64,000 nucleotides of DNA, taken from NCBI GenBank assembly GCA_963921795.1, contig OY997649.1, forward strand, positions 34,150,757 to 34,214,756, written 5' to 3'. Position numbers and translations under genes: made by a program. Below the pieces are notes generated by a model, which saw nothing but the letters and a program-made list of their open reading frames with translations, did not search any database and was not told the DNA's origin. The stretch is from Nannobrachium achirus. Lineage: Eukaryota; Chordata; Actinopteri; Myctophiformes; Myctophidae. This document shows positions 38,201 through 50,200 of the stretch, piece after piece; the first letter of the stretch is position 1; each line of letters starts with the position of its first letter.

Positions 38201-41200
38201 ATTCTATTTGAAGTCAAGAAGGAAATCGGTTGCATCGATACACTCCTGTGATTGGGTATGACCCAACAGACCTCAGCGAAAACATAACACAAGTCAAGTA
38301 GCTAGGATTACTGGAGTAAATAATCTCTTGTGGCTTGATGGCTGTCTTATTGGGGGGAAAGGGATCATAATGTGCATGACTCACGATCCAGTACGGGCAG
38401 GGAGTCTCTTGTGCTGCACACCACGGCTGCCCTCCACAAAGGCACTGGGGGGCTTGTGGTACACAGAGGCCAGGGTACCAATGTGGCAGATGAGCTCCTC
38501 CAGCAGCGTGGGTTCGATCAGGTCAGTTTCCTCAGAGATCAGAGGCTTCTCGGCCAAAACCACCTCCTTGGCGGCTACAGGGTCCGTTGATAGCAAACGC
38601 CAGTAGATGTAGCCACGATCCCTCAGGTCTGGGTTGTCAGAGTCCTGGAGACATGATGACAAACTATGTAATGAAGTAGGTATAATACATGCTTAACTTT
38701 AGCCTATTTTCTTAGTCCTTGACAACTTGAACAGGATGTTAAGAGGTTTATATCTTTCACATTCTTCTACTGTAGGAGGTTTATCTGTAATATCTGCATA
38801 CAGACAACTGACATACTGTTGCCAAGCTTGTAAAACAGACACAACGGTTTAAGTAAATAGTTTTGTCTCCTTTTCCTGCCCACATTGCCATCATAAATTC
38901 TGTAACAGAGCATAACTCACAATCGCTCTGCCGTGCATCATTTCAGCTGTCTAGGTAATTGCCCAGAAAGTGTATTAGGAGAATTCTTTCGTAGTTGACA
39001 TTCAAATGAAACTTAATAGATCCCGTTTTGAAAGAATAATTCAACTTTCACGTTATCAGTCCAGCCACAAAAAAGAACAGAGAATATGTCACAAATAAGA
39101 GGGCATTGTTAGTCAGAATTGTTACAATATTAATTATTCCAGGTTGACTGACACAGTGTGCTTTGTCTGCATGCTCACAATCACCATCTAAGCCATTGCC
39201 AGGCAAAGTTGGTTACATGGCTGAAAACTGGTTGTACAATGTGCGGTGCAGTATGTTGAATTGATGGAAGGGCATGGAAGTATTTAAGAGGTAATTTGCA
39301 CAGTGCGAACCAGAAAACATATTTGGACAGCATGCACAGAGAGAAAGAGTGTGAGACAGAGAGCCAGAGAGGGAGAGAGAGAGCGCGACAATTGTTTTAT
39401 GGAATGCACTTATTTCTGACAAGAGATCATCACAACTGATATGATGAAAGATATCTTTTTATTTGTAATGGATGAATAACAAAGATTGTTTTGCGAGAGA
39501 GAAAGCGAAAGAGAGATCACTCATTAACGATCATAATTGTGTCACTTCACAGTAGCAATTATTTTTTGGAACGTGTTCACTTCTAACAAAAGAATGGCAT
39601 GTTTAATTTCAATGTCGCAGAACAAACAACACACAGCCTACTGTAGGGCTGTGTTCAACAACTCAAAGAGCTGCATTCATTAGTCAGTTGCCTTTTCTGA
39701 ATAATGTTATACACATTATTCATTAATATTTTCTCCCAATATGGTAGATGTATTTCCTCTCAAGCTGGCACAGAACTGTGCTGATTGTCAGCTGTAGTCT
39801 GTACAGAGTGTTTGGAATAACTTTTACTGGCAGACGTCACCCAATCTGATCTCCAGACGATGGCGATGTCGGAACAAGACAGCTTGAAGGGCAAATCTCA
39901 ATTTACTACTCCTGTGTCAAGGGTCTGGATGAAATAGGCTAGCCTTGTCTCATTTACAGTATATGTAGGTCTATATTTTCTACAAAACCTGATCTCTCAG
40001 CTATGCCTTGACGGCTGATGGAAGTTCCATTGATCATGGATAAGGGAATTAAATATTGGAAGTTTCAGTGTGCGGATTCTTTTTATCCTGCACCTGAATC
40101 CAATTGGGTTGTATTTACAAACCAGTTCACTTTTTTTTCTATCGCACTGTGATGAAAACATACAGATCCATCTAAAAAAAATATATATAGTGTAAAAAAG
40201 CATTGCAGATGCCATAAAACCCCAAATCATAACTGACTACGGAAACTTCCCACTGGACTTCAAGCTACTCCGACTTCAGTAGGTTGACATTTTTCTATTA
40301 TAAATCCTTGTTTTGAGTGGTCTCGTCTTGTGTAATATTGTAATATTTTGAAATATGGACTTTTGATATTCATGCTGTATGTCATAAAAACTTAACATTT
40401 TAACAAAAAAAGGTTTGGAATAATTCACTGAGTGTGCAATGTATCTAGAGTAGATAAAAGTTTCAAAAGAATATATGAAAGTTTCAAGAAGTTTTACTTT
40501 TACGCTTTTTTTTTGCTTTTTGCTTTTTTTTAGATGGATCTGTATTTGAACAGGATTGTCTTATCAGTTCAACAGCTGTAACAGTGCTAGAATGGCCCAA
40601 GTCCATTATGCTGGAACCAGATACAAGTGATAAAGTCATTGCATTTGATTTGTTGTGAGATGGCAAGGTGGTTGACACTTAGCTGCCAACAGGCCAGTGC
40701 TTTAAACAAAGAATGAAGGACATCAGAGTCAAAACTGACTCAGAAATGGCCAGCGAGAGGAAGTGCAATACATTAATCCAGCTTAATTCAAGGACAACTG
40801 CAGACCGGCATTGACAATCGAACGGTGAAAGCATTTATATTGCCTCTCCTCCAAACTGTGCCAGGCATATCTGAGTACCCACCGACTGACAATTATATGA
40901 CCTTATATGCTTCACATAAGGGCGGGGGGGGGGGGGGGGGGGGGGGGGGCACTACATGGCGAAGGTGCAGTTAAATGGCTCTATGAGTGCAATAGGAAAC
41001 ACTTTTTATTTATGTCTGAAAATACATGACTCTAAGATATTATTAGCAAAAAACGAATCTATGAAGCCATCAAAGCTGCACTTAAAAGAAGAAAGCAGTG
41101 GAACACTTCCAAGCTAGTGTCAAATGTTTTGAGACAAGCTTAGAAGTACGGTTTTCAAGTCTCTCAACAGTCAAACATTGAGGCAATCAGTTAAATGTGG

Positions 41201-44200
41201 TGAGTTAGCTTTGAAACCTTGCATAGAAGGCCTAAAAAACACCACAATATATGAAGTGGGGGTCCCTTCTTCCTCTCTGTCTTGTAGCTAAGGTGTTCTT
41301 TGCCTGAAAAACAGTGAAGGTCCCTGCTATAGTTTGTATGCTGACTAGCAAGGGTCTAACTGTCTCGCACTTTAGTAAACAGAAGATACATTTTCAGGTC
41401 AGGGTACAAATTTCATCCAATTATGATAATAAATGAATTAACTGTTGATTATTAATTTCAAAAAGCTCTCAAAACTGAGAGATGCTCTGGTTTTCTCCAC
41501 TCTTATTGCCAAGCAGTTATCCAGTTTGTGGATAGGTTCAGGGGTTAAGGATCTAGGAGGGCAGTTAGCCAAAGAGAAGTTGGATACTGGCACCGATTCT
41601 GGAGCCCTGACATTTTCTTTTTCTGTCCTTTTGACCCTTCCTGCCGCCTGGCTGCCAAATGAGCAGCATACATACATATTTAAATTGAGTCTTCCCATTG
41701 ATATTCCTTCAGGGTCAACTTCATAGTGTACAGGGGCGTGAGCATTTACACAGTGTGCCGCAAAACAAAATACACATTCACTTTCACTTACACTACACAA
41801 TAGTCTTCAGCATGAAATGCAGCCTCTGTAACACTGAGTTAAACAACTATTGGTGGTGTAATGAGATGTGTTCCCCCACTTACAGTATATGCTAAGCTCA
41901 CTGTCTGCAACCCATGTCTGTCTGCCAGACCCTGAAGGCAGAACAGGCAAGCAATGTTGAAACCAACGATGCCAGCTACGTGTGCTGTGTTCTTGATCTA
42001 AATTGTCAATGCTATAATACTATTTGAAAACCATACCAATATTGAAACCAACAGGCCAATATAGACAGACCAATACATCAGATTCTGTGACAATATTCCC
42101 TGACAGCCCCAAAAAAGGTAAAATCAATATTTAACAATAGTATGATTTGAAAGTTTTCTGTCATTTACTCGAAATGCACTCCTCTTGGGTTATCGCGCCT
42201 CCTAGCGTGCGATACAGAGCTACACATATGCTCCCGAATGACACAGTCGGAGGGTATGCCAGTCAAACGCCCCGCCCCACCCGTGGGCATAAGGCGCGAG
42301 ACTGGCATGTGTACTTCCTCTTCCGTTCCTCTGCACGCATGAGATACGGACGTCTACACATGTTACTCTACGACAATTAATTAATTCTTCAAGTTACTCA
42401 GTATAAGACCAGTTCGAATTCAACTTTAGCCTTAGCGGTGAGTAGGACCATCACCCACGGGTTTCGTTCAACTTGGTCTGTTCTTCTCTGTTTTGTTCTT
42501 CGCTGTTTGCTGCTAACGATAACAAGCGGCTAGCCTAGGTTAGCTTAGCTTACCTTCGTCATGTCTAGCGAGGGTCTGTTTTCACCACCCCTCCCTCGAC
42601 GCTGCGGGGATCCGGAGTGCAGCCGCTTTATCGCCGCTGAGGACCCGCATTCCATCTGCCTGGGCTGTCTGGAGCTACAACACGCTTGGCAAGGTTTCTA
42701 CTTCCCAAACAGCTGCGTGTTCTGCGCGACGATGGACGCGGCCGTTCTTCACCAGCGTCTGCTGGTGGTCATGAACATGGACGCTGCAAGGCCCAAACAA
42801 AGCCACGTCGCTCGGGGAGCTCAGATGGAACACGGCGCTCAGATCCCCGCCACGCCAGGACAAAGAAGCGGGCCTGTTTCCAGCACCGCAGCAAGGTTTG
42901 TCCAGGCGGCTCCTAGTGTTTGCGAACCTATCCGCAGTAGCTTCTCTCCGATGTACACTATTTCTACCACAGCGCACAGTGGTGGGACCGGCATGTTCGG
43001 CTCTACCCCGCGCTTCTCCTTCACGCCCGGTCCTGGTTTGTCCAGCACCGGGCCTCTCCAGGCCTCCGCCGCCCTGCAGGCTAGCCTCCAGGGACCACTC
43101 CAGGCGGGGCCATTGTCTCCGGTCGCCGCCGAGGCGGCCACCAGTGGGACTCCTCACCCCACCAACCCGTTCCTGATGACTCCAGCGGTCACCGCCCCCC
43201 CCTCTTTCCCCCCTCTCTTAACGTCCCAACAGAACGTGCCACGTAAAGTGCCTCGTGGCTCGGACGAGTTTGGCACCTCCGAGGAGGAGGAAGATGCCAT
43301 GGAAGGAGAAGAGGAGGAAGATGAAGAGGAGGAGGAGGAGGACGGTTTGGTTCAAGAGGAGACAAGTGAGGACATTGTGACAAGTGAGGACATTGTGATG
43401 CTAAGCCCCCGTCATGGCGGCACCCCGCGCACCTCACCCCAAGCCCCCCCCATCGCCCCTGCCAAGAAGGCAGCGGTGGATAAGGAGAAGGTGGGCGCCA
43501 CAGCAGAATCCACCCCACAAGAACTGGACCTGCTGGCAGTGGTTGAGCTGGCGGTGGCCAAGATGGGCCTCACTATGCCAGTGGAGCCTCGCCCTGCGAG
43601 CTCAACGGAGATCAAGTTTGCGGGCAAGAGAGAGGTACAGACACCAGTCCCTCGCTCTCAGAAGCTACCCGCTACCCCGGGGCTCAAAGAAGCTCTCCAT
43701 TCCACATGGAAAGAACACAGAGAGCCCGGGAAGATGGCTCTGTCAACCTCACTGGCGGATGAGGACAAGTTTGGCGTGGGCGGCCTTCCCCCTGTGGATG
43801 TCGCCACTAATCAGTTCTTCTGTGCCCAGTTTAAACCCACGGAATGCCCCTTCACTCAGGAGCCTGTGCCCAAGTTCAAGAACAAGGACGAGAACAAGGT
43901 CTCCAACATGGTAAAAAATGTTTATAAAGCTGCAGGGCTCTCTGTGAAAAGTTTAAACGTGGTGGGGCTGATGAATGGAGCCATGGCAGAGATGCTGCTC
44001 CAAAACAAGGACCGCCTCCCTCCTGAAGCCTATGCTGAATGGGATGCCATGCTACAGCTGGCAATAGTGAGCAACGTCCATGCCATCCAATGGGCTGGCA
44101 GAGGTATGGATGTCGCTGTCAGCATGGAGAGGTTCAGGTGGCTGCAGAAAGTCCCCTTCCAAGGCGACGAATCAAAGGCCAGCGAGAGGCGAGAGGAGCT

Positions 44201-47200
44201 GAGGGGCCTGGACACAGCCCCCAACAGTCTCTTCGAGGGAGCGTTACCCTTCCTCCGTGTCATCACCGACACCAATAAAGCCCAAAAAGAAGTGGTGGAT
44301 GCTGTTTTGGGTAAACCTGATAAAGGGAAAGAACAGTCAGGTTACTCAGGACGCTCTTCCCGTAATAGGGAGAGATATCAGGGACCCCCCCGACAGGGCG
44401 GGAAACCCCATCGTTCTCCTAGAGCTCCGTCTTCCTCCTCGGGCACGAGCAGAAACAGAAGTCAGAGCAACCAGGGCTCCCAGCACCAGGAGATGCGCCC
44501 ACCAGCTCGCCCTTCATACAGCGCAGCAGTGAGGGGGCGTGGGAGAGGGTCGAGAAAATGACACTTTGAGAAAGAGGGCCTTCTCACCCTCGGCGCACGG
44601 AGACAGGGTCATGGACGGCTCTCCAGCGCGCAAGCACAGTGCACTTTTGATCCTGCCACCCAGGGTGGAGGAATTCAATGTAAATGTGAGTTTTGTTACT
44701 GTGCCAAATGTTTTCTCCCCAGTAAAGATTGTGTCTGCGAAACAAGGTCTCTTCTTTCACAATGCACACACAATGGAGAATCCCCAGTGGGGACATCCAT
44801 ATATAAAATATGCATGCCCAGTACCACAATCACAAACACAAACAGCCTTCAAGGAAACCCCCTTAAGGGGCATTTCCAATATAAAAGGTTTAATTGTTCC
44901 ACAGCCTCAATCCTCCCTTCCGACACGAGAGGGCGCCAAAGCGCCAGTCAAGGTAAGAAGGTGGCAGAGAGGTCCTTCTTGTTTAGCTGTCCCAGCCAGA
45001 GCTGCGGCAGCAGTATTAAACAGGGTTTTAGACAGGACGTGTTTACAAGAATGCGTTCCTTTTTACACTCCTCCTCTGCCTCCTGTCCCACCGTGCAACA
45101 AAGTGTTGTCGCCGGTGATAAAGGCATTAAACGTAAGGCCCTCGCGTCACAGCAAGACGGTGTCACGCTCAGTAGTAAGTCACGTGACTCAGTCTCGAGT
45201 CCCTTTGACTTCCGCGTTACCGGTGACGTCAGAGTCGTGTCCGGGGATGCACATACCGTGCATTCCTGTCAATCACATTCCGTTAGGTCTGACGTCAGCT
45301 CCCATTCAGAATCCTTTGTCAAGGCATTTAACTCAATGGAAAGCATGCAAGCCGTGTCCCTGGGTGCTTCGCACCGTGAGGCAGGGATACAGGCTACAAT
45401 TCTCAACCCAGCCTCCCTTGTCAGACAGAGTGATATTCACGCATGCAAAGGGGCAGGCCGCTTTGATTCTGAGGGAGGAGATTCACTCTTTATTGGGGAA
45501 AGGAGCGATCAGGGAAATTTCCACAGATCAGCTCGGTCTGGGGTTTTATTCTCATTATTTCGTTGTGCCAAAGAAAGGGGGGGGGCTGAGGCCCATTCTG
45601 GACCTAAAAGCCCTCAACAATTTTCTGGTAAAGTACAGTTTCAAAATGTTGACGAACGTAGCGCTATTGCGCTCGATCAGAATCAACGATTATTGGACGT
45701 CCCTCGATTTGAAGGACGCGTACCAGCATGTGGGAATTTACCCCCCACACAGAAAATTCCTGAGGTTCGGTTTCGAGGGGAAAGTGTACGAATACACTGT
45801 TCTCCCGTTCGGCCTCTCTCTGTCTCCCCGCGTGTTTGTCAAAGTGACACAAGCGGCTATAGCTCCCCTGCGGCAGCAGGGAATCCGACTTGCGACGTAC
45901 CTGGACGATTGGTTAATAAGCGCAAGTTCAAGAGAGGAGGTGACACGTCTCACCAATGTGGTGATGTCGCAGTTAACCTCTCTGGGGTTCAACATAAACT
46001 TCAAAAAGAGTATGTTAACACCAGCTCAGCAGACCACCTTTTTGGGGATCTCGCTGGACTCAATAAATATGACGGCTCGACTCTCACAGGAGCGATTAGT
46101 CAAGATCGTGGCCTGCGCGAAGTCTTTTCGCGTGGGCAGAGTGGTCACGTACAAGCGCTGCATGATTATGTCAGGGCTGATGGCCTCAACTATCCATCTA
46201 CTCAGGCTGGGCAGGCTGTATATGAGGCCTTTTCAAAAGTGGATGTTGGCACTCAAAATCCACTCGACACAAGGTCGCCGCAAGGTCAAGGTGTCCCCAG
46301 GGTGTGTGTACACACTGAGACCGTGGGTGGACGTGACTCTTCTGTCCCAGGGGGTCAGTATGGGCGTGGTGGTGTCACGGAAAGTGATCACAACGGACGC
46401 CAGCCTCAGTGGTTGGGGCGCAACGCACGAGGGCCGTTCGGTGAGGGGAGTTTGGGACTCCGCTCTACAGAAGCGGCACATCAATTTCCTGGAATTAAAG
46501 GCAGTGTTTCTGGCGTTGAAACATTTTTTGCCTTTTGTGGAAGGGTGTCACGTGTTGATCAGGACGGACAACACGACGACCATGTGCTATATCAACAAGC
46601 AGGGGGGCCTCTCCTCCCCGGCTCTCAATCAGCTGGCGCGGGATCTGACGCTGTGGTGGGAACCACGTTTGGCGTCGATCAAGGCGTCGCACATTCCGGG
46701 GCTTCTGAACAGCGGAGCAGATCTGCTGTCCAGGGGGGAGCCCCTTTATGCAAATTGGTCCCTCCACCCGGGAGTGGTGAGACAGATTTGGAGCAGGTTC
46801 GGTCAGCCTCAAGTCGACTTGTTCGCGTCAGCAGAGAACGCGAAGTGTACACTTTTCTTCTCTGCGACGGGGCCAGCCCCACTGGGGCTGGATGCTCTGG
46901 CTCACGACTGGCCGAGGGAACTGCTGTACGCGTTTCCTCCGTTGGAACTGATCCCCCAGACTTTGGAGAGGGTCAGGCGGTTCGGCCTCAAACTATTGTT
47001 GGTGGCTCCGGGGTGGGGCGTGTGGAGGTCGGAGATATCTCCCCTCCTTTACGGCAACCCGTGGCCTCTGCCGCCAATCAGAGATCTGCTACGGCAGGCA
47101 GGGCAGGAGATCTTCCATCCCGACCCGGCGAAGCTAGACCTTCAGGTTTGGCCCGTGAAGGGGAGTCTTTGAGCGCTTTGGGTCTGACACCAGGGGCGGT

Positions 47201-50200
47201 TCAGACTATTCAAAGTGCTAGGGCTTCGTCCACGCGGTCGGCTTATGATAAGAGGTGGAGGATCTTTGAAGACTGGTGTGCGGAGCGTACGTCACCGGTG
47301 GTGGCGTTTGAGGCTCCGGTCCAGCTTGTTGTGAATTTCCTTCAAGAAAAGTTAGAAAGTGGTCTTGCCTTTTCTACCATTAAAGGTTACTTGGCGGCGC
47401 TGTCAGCGTGCCATGTGGGCTTTGAGGGTAAGACGGTGGGTAGGCACCGTCTGGTGGCTCGGTTTTTAGCGGGTGTGCACCAGCTTAAACCGGTTACTAG
47501 GTCCCTTTTCCCATCGTGGGATTTGGGTGTGGTGTTGGACGGGCTGTGCCGTCCACCGTTTGAGCCTCTGGAGGCGGCGAGCTTAAAGCTTTTGAGTTTT
47601 AAGACTAGTCTTTTGTTGGCTTTGTCTACAGCCAAAAGAGTCAGTGATCTACATGCGTTATCGGTGGACCCGGTGTGCATGAGATTCTGTGAGGATGGCA
47701 AGAAGGTTCTGCTAAAACCCCATTTGGCGTTTGTCCCAAAGAACCGTGTGATTATACATGAGCCAACTGAGTTGGTGGCTTTTCATCCTCCTCCGTTTTC
47801 TTCGGAGGAGGATAGGCGTCTACATTGTCTTTGTCCGGTAAGATCCTTGAGGATTTACTGTGAGAAGACGAGGGCTATTAGAGCGTCAAACCAACTGTTT
47901 GTCACTTTTAAAAGTGGTCCTAGACGGAAAGCGGTGGCTAAAGCTTCACTTTCAAGGTGGATTGTGCAGGCCATAAAGATGGCCTACACTTGTGCTAAAG
48001 TCCCGGTTCCTGAGGGCCTAAGGGCTCATGACACTAGGGGAATGTCGACCTCCTGGGCTCTAGCCAGGGGTGTCTCGATCCAAGAGATCTGTTCGGCGGC
48101 TAACTGGTCGACTCCGTCGACTTTTGTGGTTTTTTACCATTTGGACGTGGCTCCATCTTCATTGGCGCATTCGGTCCTGGGTGTTGCCGCCTCCTCTAGT
48201 TAAAGATTTTTTTTTCCCCCTTTTTTATAGCTGAGACCAAGTCCCTTTGCTCTCGGTAAAAGGGGGAGACCCTGTTTCCTTATAAAACGGCTGCTAGTGG
48301 GCCTATTAGTGAATAGGCGGGCTCCAGCCTGTCAGGGTTTTATGAGGCGGACCTGGTCGGCCTATTAGTTCATGAGGCGGATTTCGGTCTGTCAGGGTCT
48401 TTCTACTTTCTTCCGCTCTCGAGTCCGGTGGGCTCGGGGCTCCGTGGGGGAGGGGCCACGCCGGGGGTGTGGTCTCCTGTCAGGCGGAGCGGGCGGATTT
48501 TGAGGGTGTGCGCTTCCGGGGGTTTATGTGACCCAAGAGGAGTGCATTTCGAGTAAATGACAGAAAACGAAAGGTTTCGTACGAAACCATGGTTTTCTTA
48601 GTTTAGGAGAAATGCACTCCTCAAACGCCCCTTCGCGCGCATGTTGCGTGCAGAGGAACGGTGTTGTTAAGAGGAAGTACACATGCCAGTCTCGCGCCTT
48701 ATGCCCACGGGTGGGGCGGGGCGTTTGACTGGCATACCCTCCGACTGTGTCATTCGGGAGCATATGTGTAGCTCTGTATCGCACGCTAGGAGGCGCGATA
48801 ACCCAAGAGGAGTGCATTTCTCCTAAACTAAGAAAACCATGGTTTCGTACGAAACCTTTCGCTCTTCATGCTTATACATGATGTGTACAGGTAGGTAAAT
48901 CCAACATTTAATTATGTAGAAGGCATTGCTAAATTCGATAGATCACAGGCAACACTGGAAAACATCTCCATAATGGGAAATGGGGCGGATCTTTCCGAAC
49001 TAGTTCGGAAAGTCAGGACATCTGGCGGTTCAGGAGAGAATTTAGATAGACTGCCCAACAGAATTTCTGAATGATGTGAATTTGTAGTTATAACACCTCG
49101 CTTTCCAAAAACTTCAGAAGGAGCGTACAAAATGCCATGAACACCCCAGAGAATTTATAAAAACATGAGCTCATAAACACAAATAGTCTACAGTATATTG
49201 CTTTGACAGGCGATATTGGATGTCTATAAACACGATCTCCTACATTCTTTAACAGCGGTCTGGGCATCTTTTTCCATTAACAGTTAACAGGTGTCTGGGC
49301 ATCTTTTTCCATTTAAAGTTAAACATTTAAGTATTTAAAAACAGGAGGATAATTTTCATAACATTTTGATTTGTAACACCTCTACGTTCCAACAAGTGGT
49401 AAACAATGCAAAACCTATGCTTATAAATATTTGCACTGAAGGTAATTAATTGTAGATCACTTTAGTACTGGTGTGACGGCTTGACCTGCTGTATAATTTA
49501 TTATTTTGCTGGCTTAAGTTGTTTTTAGATCACAAGTGGGGTCCCCAGATGAATAGCTTAATGTAATTTATTTTTCTCACTCAACAGTAAACAAACCAAG
49601 ATACAGTATAAGTGTATACAGGGTATCTGCACATTTATAAAGTGACAATTTAAGGACTTTCAAGACCGTTTTAATACCGAACTGGCCAAACTGTCAAATA
49701 TTAAGTAAGCAAGAGGCGAACATTGTGAAAATAGCTGATCTACATGCTCACAACGCCTCGCACTGCGAGCGTGTAGTTCGGCTATTTTCACAATATTAAT
49801 GTGTGGAACCGAGTCACATTAAATGTAATACCTACAATTACAAATGCTTGTCAGGGTGGGGGTCCACAGTTCAAATGTGTTTATTTTGGGGGTCACGGCC
49901 TAAAAAAGGTTTGAGAACCCCTGTTTTAGATGATCCTTCACCAGGTCTAAAATCTCTTGGATTCTCCCTCCAGGTATTTTGTCAATACTTTGATGGTTAC
50001 ATTGGCCTTTGCTCTGGTAATTCTACAGCACTCCTCTACTCATATTTACATGCCTGAAATGTGAGTCACACTGGGAGTAATTTAGCCTGCCTTTTCATCT
50101 CCGTATACACACGCTGGATGGAGGTGGATCAGAATCAATTTCCTGGAATAGGTGTTACGTCTCAAAATAGCTTAAGTTTAATGGTTTATTCAAGGGATAT

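Larger units (their letters stand above)
42153..48861 (+). mobile_element. DIRS-type tyrosine-recombinase retroelement, looks whole
   Basis: About 6.7 kb in ap1b1 intron 11, antisense to the gene. Parts in order: left inverted terminal repeat, gag-like frame (42561-44561), reverse transcriptase/RNase H frame (44539-47172), tyrosine recombinase region (about 47190-48203), a short internally repeated 3' region (about 48290-48400), an internal complementary region (48531-48622) and the right terminal repeat. Overlapping frames in different phases, inverted ends and an internal complementary region are hallmarks of the DIRS group. The 152-bp terminal repeats look identical by eye, so the insertion is young; I see no obvious break in the main frames. 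The left end begins GTT, the target trinucleotide known for the group. Together these signs favour DIRS over Ngaro or LTR families. Confidence 0.9.

Noticed and set aside
44787-47189. Long open stretch upstream of the tyrosine recombinase region in the third frame
   Set aside because: It overlaps the reverse transcriptase frame and shows no domain of its own; I treat it as overlap typical of the family.
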